This document shows positions 25,734 through 35,192 of a stretch of 64,000 nt of DNA, in pieces. The stretch's first letter is position 1; every line of letters begins with the position of its first letter. A model generated the notes under the pieces. The model was not told the origin of the DNA, ran no database searches, and worked only from the letters and a program-made list of their open reading frames with translations. The DNA is from Nocardioides sp. (GTDB taxonomy: Bacteria > Actinomycetota > Actinomycetes > Propionibacteriales > Nocardioidaceae), in the NCBI GenBank assembly GCA_037045645.1, contig JBAOIH010000001.1:682001-746000 (forward strand), given 5' to 3'. Position numbers and translations under genes: made by a program.

Positions 25734-25920
25734 CGTCCGAGCCGTCATCAGCGGCGAGCATCCGGAAGAACGACCACCGCACGCCAGCGGTGAGTTCACT
25801 AGACCCGGACGGGGAGGCCCGTCACAGCCGAGAACGAGCGGCCCGCCTACGGTGGGCAAGCGAGGTGGTACCGCGGTCGCCCGATCGTCCTCGTGGAGAT
25901 CTACAACCCACGAGAGAAGG
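25734..25920 (+). promoter_or_regulatory. T-box leader of ileS (translational type)
   Basis: The signature AGGTGGTACCGCGG at 25863-25876 is the T-box sequence that binds the uncharged tRNA 3' end. Upstream, CGTCCG (25734-25739) pairs with CGGACG (25806-25811) as a short Stem I base, with an inner CACCGC/GCGGTG stem (25775-25780, 25787-25792). Candidate Ile specifier codons ATC lie at 25746 and 25760. Downstream, CTCGTGG (25890-25896) pairs with CCACGAG (25908-25914), abutting the GAGAAGG ribosome-binding site (25914-25920). This fits the translational, short-stem ileS T-boxes of Actinobacteria. Confidence 0.88.
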
Positions 25921-25926
25921 CCCGTG

Positions 25927-28900
25927 ATGACGTACCCCAAGGTCGCGACCGGACAGTCCGGCGAGCACCACGCTGTGCCGAGCCAGCCGAACTTCCCGGC
26001 GATCGAGGAGCGCGTACTGGCGTACTGGAAGGAACACGACACCTTCCGCAAGAGCGTTGAGCAGCGCGACGCGGGCGAGCACGGCGAGAACGAGTTCGTC
26101 TTCTATGACGGCCCGCCGTTCGCCAACGGGCTGCCGCACTACGGGCACCTGCTCACCGGCTACGTCAAGGACCTGATCCCGCGCTACCAGACGATGCGCG
26201 GTCACCGCGTCGAGCGCCGCTTCGGCTGGGACACCCACGGGCTGCCCGCCGAACTCGAGGCGATGAGCCAACTGGGCATGAAGACCACTCAGGAGATCGT
26301 CGACCTGGGCATCGAGAACTTCAACGCAGAGTGCCGCCGCAGCGTGCTCACCTACACCCAGGAGTGGCAGGACTACGTCACCCGCCAGGCGCGCTGGGTC
26401 GACTTCGAGAACGACTACAAGACCCTGGACCTCGACTTCATGGAGTCGGTCCTGTGGGCGTTCAAGACGCTTTATGACAAGGGCTACGTGTACGAGGACT
26501 TCCGCGTGCTGCCCTACTGCTGGAACGACGAGACCCCGCTGTCCAACCACGAGTTGCGCATGGACGAGGACGTCTACCAGAACCGGCAGGACCCCGCCGT
26601 CACTGTGGGCATGCGGCTGCTCGACGGGCCGTACGCCGGTGCGTTGGCGTTGATCTGGACCACGACCCCGTGGACGCTGGTCGCCAACCTGGCGATCATG
26701 GTGCACCCCGACATCGACTACGTCGTCGTCGAGAGCGCCAAGCCGACGGGCGCGACCGAGCGTTACATCCTCGGCGAAGAGCGGCTTCAGGCGTACGCCC
26801 GCGAGCTCCAGGAGGATGACCGCGAGCTCGCCGACCAGGTGGTCGCGCGGCTCAACGGCGCGGACCTGCTCGGTGCCTCGTACACCCCGCCGATGACCTA
26901 CTTCGAGGGCCACGCCAAGGCCTTTCGCGTGGTCGAGGCCGACTTCGTCACCACGACCGACGGCACGGGGCTAGTCCACACCGCCGGTGCGTTCGGTGAG
27001 GACGACAAGTTGATCACCGACCGCGAGGGCATCGAGGCGGTCGTCCCGGTCGCCAAGGACGGGCGTTTCACGTTCCCCGTCACCGACTACGACGGGGTGC
27101 ATGTCTTCGACGCCAACGCGCCGATCATCGACCATCTCAAGCACGGTGCGGGCTCGGTGTCCCCGGGCACCGTTCTGGTCCGCCGCGAGACGTACGAGCA
27201 CTCCTACCCGCACTGCTGGCGTTGCCGTCAGCCGCTGATCTACATGGCCGTGTCGAGCTGGTTCGTCGACACCCGCAAGTTCCGCGATCGCATGCTGGAG
27301 CTCAACCAGGAGATCCGCTGGGTCCCCGACCACGTCAAGGACGGACAGTTCGGCAAATGGCTGGAGAACACCCGGCCCTGGTCGATCTCACGCAACCGTT
27401 TCTGGGGCAGCCCGATCCCGGTGTGGCGCTCGGACAACCCCGAATACCCGCGGATCGATGTGTACGGCTCGCTCGACGAACTCGAGCGCGACTTCGGCGT
27501 ACGCCCGACCGATCTGCACCGCCCGTTCATCGACGAGCTAACGCGTCCCAACCCCGACGACCCGACGGGGGAGTCGACGATGCGCCGCGTCACCGACGTC
27601 TTCGACTGCTGGTTCGAGTCCGGCTCGATGCCGTTCGCCCAGGTGCATTATCCGTTCGAGAACACCGAGTGGTTCGACGGTGTCGACGGCATGGGTGGGC
27701 ACTTCCCGGGAGACTTCATCGTCGAATACATCGGTCAGACGCGCGGCTGGTTCTACACCATGCACGTCCTGGCCAGCGCACTGTTCGACAAGCCGGCCTT
27801 CTCCAGTTGTGTGTCCCACGGCATCGTGTTGGGCTCGGACGGCAACAAGATGTCCAAGAGCCTGCGCAACTACCCCAACGTGTACGAGGTGTTCGACCGC
27901 GACGGCGCGGACGCGATGCGGTGGTTCCTGATGTCGTCGCCGATCCTGCGTGGCGGCAACCTGATCGTCACCGAGCAGGGCATCCGGGAGTCCGTACGCC
28001 AGGTGCTGATCCCGCTGTGGAACAGCTACTACTTCTTCACGTTGTACGCCAACGCCGCCGGCTACGACGCGAAGCCGGTGTCCACGTCCGACAACGCCAT
28101 GGACCGCTACATCCTGGCCAAGCTGCGCACCTACGTCGACGACATGACCCGTCAGCTCGACAACTTCGAGGTGGCGAACGCCTGCGACTCGACGCGGACG
28201 TTCCTGGAGGTGCTGAGCAACTGGTACATCCGTCGCAACCGCGACCGATTCTGGGGTGACGACGCTGCCGCCTTCGACACGCTCTTCACCGTGTTGGAGG
28301 CGGTCTGTCGGACCGCCGCGCCGCTGTTGCCGTTGACCACGGAGGAGGTCTGGCGTGGCCTGACCGGTGGCGAGTCGGTGCACCTGACCGACTGGCCCGA
28401 CGTCTGCGCACTCCCGGCCGACGACAAACTCGTCAGCGCCATGGACGAGGTCCGCGACGTCACGTCCACCGGCTCCGCGCTGCGCAAGGCGGCCGGTTTG
28501 CGCAACCGACTCCCGCTCGCAGGTCTGACGATCGTCGTCGACGATGCCTCGGCGCTGCGCGGGTTGGAGTCGATCGTGGAGGACGAACTCAACCTCAAGT
28601 CCGTCACCTTGGTCGAGGCCGGCTCCGAGCAGGCTTCGGCGTACGACGTCTCGCAGCGCCTGACCGTGAACGCCCGCGCGGCGGGCCCGAGGCTGGGCAA
28701 GGACGTCCAGACGGTGATCAAGGCGTCGAAGACCGGTGACTGGTCGGTCGAGTCGGACGGCACGATCGTGTGTGGCGGCGTGCCGCTGACCGAGGGCGAG
28801 TTCACCTTGGAGACGATCGCGGGCGAAGCCGACAGCGACGCCGCCACGGCGGTGCTGCCGAGAGGTGGTTTCGTGGTGCTCGATACCCATGTCACCGCTG

Positions 28901-29127
28901 AGTTGGAAGCCGAGGGTGTCGCGCGTGACCTGATTCGTACGGTGCAGCAGGCGCGCCGCGACGCGGGCCTGGACATCTCCGATCGCATCGCGCTGACGGT
29001 GTCCGGACCGCAGGACGTGGTGGCTGCTGCGCGCGCTCACGAAGCGTTGCTCACCAGCGAGACGCTGGCCACCAGCGTGTCGTACGCCGATGCGACTGAG
29101 GTCGACGTGCAGGTCAGGCGCGCCTGA
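25927..29127 (+). CDS. ileS: isoleucyl-tRNA synthetase
   Basis: 1066 residues, the long eukaryote-like (IleS2) class usual in actinobacteria and often mupirocin-tolerant. The HIGH-type motif is in PFANGLPHYGHLLTG, GWDTHGLPAELEA follows, the editing domain includes LIWTTTPWTLVANLA, and the KMSKS loop is GNKMSKSLRNYPN. ATG 25927 is taken because GAGAAGG lies 6 nt upstream; the in-frame GTG directly before it is an alternative. The frame is open much further 5' but that would translate the T-box. Charges tRNA-Ile and is regulated by its leader. Confidence 0.96.
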   Translation: MTYPKVATGQSGEHHAVPSQPNFPAIEERVLAYWKEHDTFRKSVEQRDAGEHGENEFVFYDGPPFANGLPHYGHLLTGYVKDLIPRYQTMRGHRVERRFGWDTHGLPAELEAMSQLGMKTTQEIVDLGIENFNAECRRSVLTYTQEWQDYVTRQARWVDFENDYKTLDLDFMESVLWAFKTLYDKGYVYEDFRVLPYCWNDETPLSNHELRMDEDVYQNRQDPAVTVGMRLLDGPYAGALALIWTTTPWTLVANLAIMVHPDIDYVVVESAKPTGATERYILGEERLQAYARELQEDDRELADQVVARLNGADLLGASYTPPMTYFEGHAKAFRVVEADFVTTTDGTGLVHTAGAFGEDDKLITDREGIEAVVPVAKDGRFTFPVTDYDGVHVFDANAPIIDHLKHGAGSVSPGTVLVRRETYEHSYPHCWRCRQPLIYMAVSSWFVDTRKFRDRMLELNQEIRWVPDHVKDGQFGKWLENTRPWSISRNRFWGSPIPVWRSDNPEYPRIDVYGSLDELERDFGVRPTDLHRPFIDELTRPNPDDPTGESTMRRVTDVFDCWFESGSMPFAQVHYPFENTEWFDGVDGMGGHFPGDFIVEYIGQTRGWFYTMHVLASALFDKPAFSSCVSHGIVLGSDGNKMSKSLRNYPNVYEVFDRDGADAMRWFLMSSPILRGGNLIVTEQGIRESVRQVLIPLWNSYYFFTLYANAAGYDAKPVSTSDNAMDRYILAKLRTYVDDMTRQLDNFEVANACDSTRTFLEVLSNWYIRRNRDRFWGDDAAAFDTLFTVLEAVCRTAAPLLPLTTEEVWRGLTGGESVHLTDWPDVCALPADDKLVSAMDEVRDVTSTGSALRKAAGLRNRLPLAGLTIVVDDASALRGLESIVEDELNLKSVTLVEAGSEQASAYDVSQRLTVNARAAGPRLGKDVQTVIKASKTGDWSVESDGTIVCGGVPLTEGEFTLETIAGEADSDAATAVLPRGGFVVLDTHVTAELEAEGVARDLIRTVQQARRDAGLDISDRIALTVSGPQDVVAAARAHEALLTSETLATSVSYADATEVDVQVRRA

Positions 29128-29210
29128 CGAGCACGGCTCCACGCCCGCGAGCAGGGGGCCGGCCCGTCGACATTGACGTCGGATCGGTCGCGCCTGACAC
29201 CATGGGCCCC

Positions 29211-30299
29211 GTGAGCCCCGAAGTGACCCTTGACCTGACCGCCGATGTCGTCGACCTGACCGAACAGCTCGTCAACATCGAGTCGGTGAGTCGCGACGAG
29301 CAGGCGATCGCCGATGCCGTCCAGGCCGCGCTTGAGGCGTTGCCCCACCTCAGCGTGAGCCGCCACGGCAACACCGTGGTTGCGCGTACGAACCTCGGCC
29401 GCGCCGAGCGGGTCGTGCTCGCCGGCCACATCGACACGGTGCCGGTCAACGCCAACTTGCCTGCACGGCGCGACGAGGAAGCCGGGATCCTGCACGGCCT
29501 GGGCACCTGCGACATGAAGGGCGGAGACGCGGTGCTGCTCAAGGTCGCGGCCACGGTCCCCGAGCCGAACCGTGACCTGACCTTCGTGTTCTACGAGTGC
29601 GAGGAGATCGACTCCGAATTCAACGGGCTGCGGATCCTGGCCGAGAGTGACCCCGAGTTGCTCCGAGCTGACTTCGCGATCCTGGGCGAACCCAGCAACG
29701 GGGGAGTAGAGGCCGGCTGCCAAGGCACCCTGCGTGCCGAGGTGCGTACGTCTGGAAGCCGCGCGCACTCGGCGCGAAGTTGGCTCGGCGACAACGCGAT
29801 CCACAAGGCCGCCGAGATCCTCAACCGGCTCGCCACGTACGAAGCGCGCACCCCGGAGGTCGACGGGCTGACCTATCACGAAGGCCTCAACGCCGTCGGG
29901 ATCAGCGGCGGAGTCGCGGGCAACGTGATCCCCGACGAATGCGTGGTCGAGGTCAACTTCCGCTTCGCCCCTGATCGCAGTGAGGCCGAGGCGGAGCAGT
30001 TCGTACGCGACTTCTTCGACGGGTTCGACGTCACGATCACCGACTCCGCGCCCGGTGCCCGGCCTGGCCTGGACCGCCCGGCCGCGCAGGCGTTCCTCGC
30101 CGCTGTCGGTGGGCCGGTCAACCCGAAGTTCGGCTGGACCGACGTAGCCCGATTCACCGTCTTGGGCGTCCCGGCCGTCAACTACGGCCCGGGAGATCCC
30201 AGCTATGCACACCGCGCCGACGAACTCGTGCCGATGGACCAGATCGTCGCCTGCGAACGCGGCCTGATCGCGTGGCTCACGGGAGGCGACGATGCCTGA
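29211..30299 (+). CDS. dapE: succinyl-diaminopimelate desuccinylase
   Basis: 362 residues, M20 metallopeptidase family. Metal ligands lie in LAGHIDTVPVN, GTCDMKGGDAVLL, FYECEEIDSEFNG and ILGEPSNG, and the dimerisation domain has SRAHSARSWLGDNAIHKAAE. Length and motifs match actinobacterial DapE, which removes succinate to give LL-DAP and needs two zinc ions. GTG 29211 starts just before the first conserved helix; ATG 29202 is an in-frame alternative. It overlaps the next gene by 8 nt. Confidence 0.92.
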   Translation: MSPEVTLDLTADVVDLTEQLVNIESVSRDEQAIADAVQAALEALPHLSVSRHGNTVVARTNLGRAERVVLAGHIDTVPVNANLPARRDEEAGILHGLGTCDMKGGDAVLLKVAATVPEPNRDLTFVFYECEEIDSEFNGLRILAESDPELLRADFAILGEPSNGGVEAGCQGTLRAEVRTSGSRAHSARSWLGDNAIHKAAEILNRLATYEARTPEVDGLTYHEGLNAVGISGGVAGNVIPDECVVEVNFRFAPDRSEAEAEQFVRDFFDGFDVTITDSAPGARPGLDRPAAQAFLAAVGGPVNPKFGWTDVARFTVLGVPAVNYGPGDPSYAHRADELVPMDQIVACERGLIAWLTGGDDA

Positions 30300-31044
30300 C
30301 CGGAGCCGTCGTCGGGGCAAATACCGCGGCCCCGTCCTGATGCGCGGTTCGCAGGTCGACCACACCACCACCGACCAGCGGCTGCTCGACAACCGCGGCC
30401 CCAGCGACTGGGTGCACTCCGATCCCTGGCGGGTCATGCGGATCACCGGGGAGTTCGTCGAAGGATTCGGAGCGCTGGCCGAACTCGGTCCTGCGATCGC
30501 GGTCTTCGGCTCCGCACGCACCCCGACCGACAATCCCTACTACGCGATCGCCGAAGAGGTCGGCCGCAAGCTGGTCGAGGCCGGCTTCGCCGTCATCACC
30601 GGAGGCGGACCGGGCGCGATGGAGGCGGCGAACAAGGGCGCGAGCGAGGCCGGGGGCGTCAGCGTCGGTCTCGGGATCGAGTTGCCCTTCGAGACCGGTC
30701 TCAACCAGTGGGTCGACAAGGGCATCAACTTCCGCTATTTCTTCGCCCGCAAGACGATGTTCGTCAAGTACTCCCAGGGCTACATCGTGATGCCCGGCGG
30801 GCTGGGCACCTTCGACGAACTCTTCGAGGCACTCACGCTCGCCCAGACCAAGAAGATCTCCCAGTTCCCGGTTGTGTTGATGGGCACCGAATACTGGGGC
30901 GGGCTGCTCGACTGGCTGCGCAACACCGTGCTCGCCGAGGGCAAGATCAACGAATCGGACCTCGACATGCTGGTCGTGACCGACGATATCGACCAGGCCG
31001 TACGCCTGATGGTCGAGCAGAGTTCGAAAGGTGGCACCCGCTGA
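30292..31044 (+). CDS. LOG-family (TIGR00730) nucleotide hydrolase
   Basis: 250 residues, Rossmann-like. AVFGSARTPTDNPYY, ITGGGPGAMEAANKGA and the PGGxGTxxE active-site motif in VMPGGLGTFDELFEALTLAQ identify the lysine-decarboxylase-like LOG family. Characterised members are phosphoribohydrolases that release cytokinin bases or other nucleobases from nucleoside 5'-monophosphates; here the substrate is unknown. It sits after dapE, as Rv1205 does near dapE in M. tuberculosis, and is coupled to the next gene by a TGATG overlap. Confidence 0.9.
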   Translation: MPDRSRRRGKYRGPVLMRGSQVDHTTTDQRLLDNRGPSDWVHSDPWRVMRITGEFVEGFGALAELGPAIAVFGSARTPTDNPYYAIAEEVGRKLVEAGFAVITGGGPGAMEAANKGASEAGGVSVGLGIELPFETGLNQWVDKGINFRYFFARKTMFVKYSQGYIVMPGGLGTFDELFEALTLAQTKKISQFPVVLMGTEYWGGLLDWLRNTVLAEGKINESDLDMLVVTDDIDQAVRLMVEQSSKGGTR

Positions 31045-31346
31045 TGCTGTGGTTCTTCGTGATCCTCGGGGTCGTCGTCCTCGGCGGGATCGCCGCTGTG
31101 GCGTCGGGCCGTGGCGAGTCGTTGTCCACCGCGTACGACGACCGCCCCGATGCGGTGGTGCCGGCGGAGGGAAGACTGAGCGCGACCGATCTGCGCAACG
31201 TACGGTTCTCGCTCGCCTTCCGCGGCTACCGGATGTCGGAGGTCGACGAGTTGCTCGACCGACTCGCGGCTCAAGCAGATGACGAGCGCCCAGATGACGA
31301 GCGCCCAGACCACCCCTCGTCCGACGACGCGCCTGCGGGGGGCTGA
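31044..31346 (+). CDS. DivIVA-domain membrane protein
   Basis: 100 residues. One N-terminal membrane segment (about 2-21) is followed by LRNVRFSLAFRGYRMSEVDE LLDRL, a short DivIVA-type motif, and an acidic tail. A 15-nt DNA repeat at about 31276-31308 duplicates the DDERP peptide. Such small proteins resemble Rv1209 of M. tuberculosis and may localise to the membrane at growth sites; function is not established. Its start overlaps the LOG stop (TGATG). Confidence 0.75.
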   Translation: MLWFFVILGVVVLGGIAAVASGRGESLSTAYDDRPDAVVPAEGRLSATDLRNVRFSLAFRGYRMSEVDELLDRLAAQADDERPDDERPDHPSSDDAPAGG

Positions 31347-31348
31347 CC

Positions 31349-31768
31349 GTGCCGATCGTGGTGTTCTATGTCCTCGCGGTGGTCGGGTTCGTCATCGTGG
31401 CGTTGACCCGGCTGCGCCTGCACGATGGCGAGGCAGGCGGCAGGCACGCCTACAGCCCACTGCTCGTCCACGCGCACACGATCTTCGGTGTGCTGGGCCT
31501 CAGCCTCTGGACCTACTTCCTGGTGGCGCACGACAAGTTGCCGTTCGGAGAGGTGTGCGGGGTCCTGGGCCTGGGCCTGGTGTGGATCACCTCAGTCGTG
31601 GGTCTGGCACTGCTGGTGCGGTGGCTGCCCTCCAAAGGGCGGCACGCGGCTGATGATCTCGCCGACGATTGGTGGGGCAACGGCGCCGGCCTGTCCCTGA
31701 TCGCCCACCTGGGCATGTTCTTCGGCACGCTGTTCACGACCTGGGCGTACGTCACCGGGGCGATCTGA
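31349..31768 (+). CDS. four-helix integral membrane protein
   Basis: 139 residues with about four membrane segments (VVFYVLAVVGFVIVAL, ILG-type TIFGVLGLSLWTYFLVA, VLGLGLVWITSVVGLALLV, GLSLIAHLGMFFGTLFTTW). Histidines lie near the membrane (LLVHAHTIFG, IAHLG). I do not recognise a characterised family. It begins 2 nt after the DivIVA-domain gene and ends directly before the carboxypeptidase gene, so it belongs to the dapE-LOG operon. Confidence 0.7.
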   Translation: MPIVVFYVLAVVGFVIVALTRLRLHDGEAGGRHAYSPLLVHAHTIFGVLGLSLWTYFLVAHDKLPFGEVCGVLGLGLVWITSVVGLALLVRWLPSKGRHAADDLADDWWGNGAGLSLIAHLGMFFGTLFTTWAYVTGAI

Positions 31769-32521
31769 GTGACTCGGCTGTTCGGCGTGTTCGTGATGCT
31801 GCTCGCCGTGCTGGTCCCGGTCACCCCGAGTGTGCAGGCGTCGGCAGCACCGAACGCCGTCCTCGAAACCCGGGTGATCGGGCACTCGGTCCAGGGGCGG
31901 CCGATCAAGGCCTACCGGCTGGGGGAGCCGGGCAAGCCCACGTATGTCCTGATCGCCACCATGCACGGCAACGAGCGCCACACCCGCCAGATCCTGCACG
32001 CCCTTCGCGACGGCGACCCGATCGCGAACGTGGACCTCTGGGTCGTGCCCGACTACAACCCCGACGGCCTCGCCCGCGGCACCCGACGCAATGCGCGCGG
32101 CGTGGATCTCAACCGCAACTTCCCGTACGACTGGGCACCGTTGAGCGGCAATTACTGCTCAGGGCCGCGACCGGCGTCGGAGCCGGAGACGCGCGCGATG
32201 ATGGGCTTCTTGCACGACATCAGACCTCGTCGAGTGCTGAGTTTCCACCAGCCACTCTTCGGCGTCGATGTGGCGACCAAGGATCCTCGTTTCGCGCGCC
32301 GGCTGGCCCGCGCCCTGCGCCTGCCCACGACCAATCTCGACTGCAACGGGATGTGCCACGGCACGATGACGGGCTGGTTCAACCACCGCTTCGCCGGCGC
32401 CGCACTCACGGTGGAGTACGGCTACCGCCCGCATCGACACACGCTGCGTCGGCAGGCGCCACCTGCAGTGCTGCACGTGCTCGGTGGCGTGTACGCGCGG
32501 CTCGGCACGGTCGCACCCTGA
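31769..32521 (+). CDS. secreted M14-family zinc carboxypeptidase
   Basis: 250 residues. Signal peptide about 1-27. The zinc-binding HxxE is in ATMHGNERHTRQIL and the third ligand in VLSFHQPLFG. PDYNPDGLARGTRRNARG and VDLNRNFPYDW form the substrate-binding loop, and the catalytic glutamate fits LTVEYGYRPH. This is a short murein-peptide-amidase-like (MpaA) member, so it may trim DAP-containing peptides outside the membrane, in keeping with the dap genes upstream. Substrate is inferred. Confidence 0.85.
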   Translation: MTRLFGVFVMLLAVLVPVTPSVQASAAPNAVLETRVIGHSVQGRPIKAYRLGEPGKPTYVLIATMHGNERHTRQILHALRDGDPIANVDLWVVPDYNPDGLARGTRRNARGVDLNRNFPYDWAPLSGNYCSGPRPASEPETRAMMGFLHDIRPRRVLSFHQPLFGVDVATKDPRFARRLARALRLPTTNLDCNGMCHGTMTGWFNHRFAGAALTVEYGYRPHRHTLRRQAPPAVLHVLGGVYARLGTVAP

Positions 32522-32525
32522 GGGA

Positions 32526-33326
32526 TCAGCGACCCTCGAAGACCGGCGGGGTCTTGGCGATGAACGCCTCGACCGCGGCACGGTGATCTGCCGTGGCGCC
32601 CGTGCGAGTCATCATCTGGCTCTCGTACGCCAACGAGTCCTCGAAGGAGTGACTCGCGGAGAAGGCCACCGACGATCGGATCGAGGCGTACGCCACGGTC
32701 GGGCCCGCGGCCAACCGCCGGGCCAGGTCGCGCACGGTGTCGGCGAGTTCGGCTGCGGGCACCACTCGGGTGGCGATCCCGATCTCCAACGCCTCGTCAG
32801 CGGGGACCGTACGCGGGAAGTAGAGCAGGTCCATCGCCCTGGTCTGGCCCACGAGTCGCTGCAGCGTCCAGCTGGCGCCGGTGTCGCATGAGAGCGCCAC
32901 GCCGGCGAAGGCGAGATTGAAGCCGGCCGTGTCGGCGACGATGCGTACGTCACAGGCGAACGCCAGGGAGGCACCTGCCCCGGCAGCCACGCCGTTGACG
33001 GCCGCGATGACGGGTTTGTCCATGGCAGCCAGCGTCGAGACGATCGGGTTGTAGTGCTCGTCGACCGTGCGGAACAGCGAGTCGCTGTCGCTGGAGTTGA
33101 GCACCTCGATGTGCTGCTTGAGATCCTGACCGACACAGAACGCCCGACCAGTGGCGCTGAGGACGACACACCGCACTGCCGGGTCGTCAGCGACCTGGCG
33201 TACGACCGACAACAGGGACTCTTTGGTGGCGATGTCGAGCCCGTTCATCGCCTCGGGGCGATTAAGCGTGATGGTCGCGACTCCCTCGGTCACGTCGAGC
33301 AGAACGGAAGCATTCGAGTCAGCCAT
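32526..33326 (-). CDS. enoyl-CoA hydratase/isomerase family protein
   Basis: 266 residues of the crotonase fold. ATITLNRPEAMNGLD, the oxyanion-hole segment AVNGVAAGAGASLAFACDVR and DTGASWTLQRLVG are conserved. The second glycine region matches PaaG/EchA-like isomerases. The usual hydratase glutamates are not obvious at both sites, so isomerase or hydratase activity cannot be separated. It is convergent with the carboxypeptidase gene, with a 4-nt spacer. Confidence 0.85.
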   Translation of the reverse strand: MADSNASVLLDVTEGVATITLNRPEAMNGLDIATKESLLSVVRQVADDPAVRCVVLSATGRAFCVGQDLKQHIEVLNSSDSDSLFRTVDEHYNPIVSTLAAMDKPVIAAVNGVAAGAGASLAFACDVRIVADTAGFNLAFAGVALSCDTGASWTLQRLVGQTRAMDLLYFPRTVPADEALEIGIATRVVPAAELADTVRDLARRLAAGPTVAYASIRSSVAFSASHSFEDSLAYESQMMTRTGATADHRAAVEAFIAKTPPVFEGR

Positions 33327-33472
33327 GAGCGCAATCTAGCCCCGCCTGCGGACACCATCGCTGGGTTGTGCTCCGGGTCACGTGGGTCATAGGGGATAAT
33401 GAACGCGGAGAGGGCGCCCCGGGTGCGTCCGTCTTCGTGAATGACACCAAGCAACAAGGAAGAGGTGTACGG

Positions 33473-33640
33473 ATGGCGGCGATGAAGCCCCGTACCGGCG
33501 ATGGTCCGCTCGAGGTCACCAAGGAGGGGCGCAGCATCGTGATGCGCGTTCCGCTCGAAGGTGGTGGCCGGTTGGTCGTCGAGCTCAACGCCGAGGAAGC
33601 CGGCAACCTGGGAGACGCGCTGAAGGCCGTCGTCGGCTGA
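33473..33640 (+). CDS. DUF3117 small protein
   Basis: 55 residues. MAAMKPRTGDGPLEVTKEGR and ELNAEEAGNLGDALKAVVG match DUF3117, a small conserved actinobacterial protein (Rv1211 in M. tuberculosis). It is predicted to be a compact beta-strand plus helix domain, with no known function. ATG 33473 is chosen over an upstream in-frame start because homologues begin MAAMKPRTGDG; the AAGGAAGAGG stretch before it supports this. A 5-nt gap precedes pepA. Confidence 0.92.
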   Translation: MAAMKPRTGDGPLEVTKEGRSIVMRVPLEGGGRLVVELNAEEAGNLGDALKAVVG

Positions 33641-33644
33641 CCGC

Positions 33645-35186
33645 GTGACCTCAGTTCGTTCCACTCTTCCGCCGCAGGTCTCCCCGCCGCAGTTCGCCGT
33701 CAGCGCGCTGCGCCCTGACGAGATCGGCGGTGCCGACGCGGTCGCCTTCCCGGTGCTCGCCGAGGCTGGCGCGCTCGTGCTCGGCCCCGGCGCCGACCAG
33801 GCGAGCCAAGCCTGGTCGGTCGATCTGCTCGATCTGCTCGACGCGGTGACCGGCGGCTCATCCGCAGCCGCCACCGCCGGGCACGTCGTGGCCACGGCTG
33901 TGGTCACGGCGCAGGGTCCGAGGCCGGTCTTTTTCGTCGGTGTCGGGGACGCCACGCCCGATCACGTACGCCGTGCCGCGGCCGCGTTGGCGCGCGCGGT
34001 GAAGGACCGCGAATCGGTGGTCTCGACCATCGCCAGCGTCGGCGACGAGGACGTGCTGGCGGCCTTCGTGATCGGCATGATGCTCGGCTCCTTCTCCTTC
34101 GATCTGCGTGCCGACGGCCCGGGCGCCCAGCCAGTCGCACGCGTGGTGTGTGCGGCTCAGCCGGATGCCGCCGAACGTGATGGCACCTTGGCTCGCGCGG
34201 TCGCGATCGGTGGGGCTGCCTGGCGCAGTCGGATGTTGGCGACGGTGCCCGCCAACATCAAGAACCCACCCTGGCTGGCCGAGGTCGCACTCGAGCTGGC
34301 CGACGAGGCCGGGCTCCAGGTCGAGGTCTGGGACGAGACCAAGCTCGCCAAGGCCGGCATGGGCGGCATCCTCGCCGTCGGTCAGGCCTCGGCGACCCCG
34401 CCGCGGCTGATCCGTCTCGACTACGCCCCCAAGGGCGCGTCGCGCAAGACCCCGCGCGTCGTGCTCGTCGGCAAGGGCATCACCTTCGACACCGGTGGCT
34501 TGAGCATCAAGCCGGGCGAGGGCATGGTCACGATGAAGCGCGACATGACCGGGGGAGCGGTGGTGATGGCGACCATGGCAGCACTCGCCGCCGTCGGTTG
34601 CCCGGTGCGAGTCACCGGACTGATCGCCGCCGCGGAGAACGCCGTCGGTGGGGACGCGATGCGCCCCGGCGACGTGATCACCCACTACGGCGGTCGCACC
34701 ACCGAGGTCACCAACACCGACGCCGAGGGGCGCCTGGTGATGGCCGACGCCTTGGCGTTCGCCGTCGACAAACTCGACCCGGCTGCGCTCGTCGACGTCG
34801 CGACGTTGACCGGCGGGATCAAGGTCGCGCTCGGTCAGACGCTGGGCGGGCTCTTCGCCGACTCCGACCCGCTTGCCGAGGTCCTGCTCCTCGCCGGCAG
34901 GAGTTCCGGGGAGCCGTTGTGGCGGATGCCGTTGGAGGAGGCGTACGTCGACCGGCTGGCCTCCAAGATCGCCGACGCCGACAACTCCGCAGGCGCTCCG
35001 CAGTCGATCATGGCGGCGCACTTCCTGCACGCCTTCACCGGCAACGTGCCGTGGGCGCACCTCGACCTGGCGTCGGTGGGCGATGCCCGCAAGGACGAGT
35101 ACGAATGGACCGCTGGCCCGACGGGCTTCGGTGCCCGGGTGCTGTTGACCTGGCTCGGCTCGCCAGACCCACTGGACGGGATCTAG
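33645..35186 (+). CDS. pepA: leucyl aminopeptidase
   Basis: 513 residues, M17 family. The N-terminal macro-like domain is variable. The C-terminal catalytic half has VLVGKGITFDTGGLSIK, MVTMKRDMTGGA and the signature NTDAEGRLVMADAL, providing the two-metal ligands and catalytic lysine and arginine. It is a cytosolic hexameric peptidase releasing N-terminal residues; some members also act on Cys-Gly. It shares a 5-nt gap with the DUF3117 gene and converges on the methyltransferase gene with 6 nt between stops. Confidence 0.95.
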   Translation: MTSVRSTLPPQVSPPQFAVSALRPDEIGGADAVAFPVLAEAGALVLGPGADQASQAWSVDLLDLLDAVTGGSSAAATAGHVVATAVVTAQGPRPVFFVGVGDATPDHVRRAAAALARAVKDRESVVSTIASVGDEDVLAAFVIGMMLGSFSFDLRADGPGAQPVARVVCAAQPDAAERDGTLARAVAIGGAAWRSRMLATVPANIKNPPWLAEVALELADEAGLQVEVWDETKLAKAGMGGILAVGQASATPPRLIRLDYAPKGASRKTPRVVLVGKGITFDTGGLSIKPGEGMVTMKRDMTGGAVVMATMAALAAVGCPVRVTGLIAAAENAVGGDAMRPGDVITHYGGRTTEVTNTDAEGRLVMADALAFAVDKLDPAALVDVATLTGGIKVALGQTLGGLFADSDPLAEVLLLAGRSSGEPLWRMPLEEAYVDRLASKIADADNSAGAPQSIMAAHFLHAFTGNVPWAHLDLASVGDARKDEYEWTAGPTGFGARVLLTWLGSPDPLDGI

Positions 35187-35192
35187 GAGCCG

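Noticed and set aside
25624..25923. An upstream extension of the ileS frame
   Set aside because: It would translate the palindrome and T-box; the GAGAAGG site and homologue starts place initiation at 25927.
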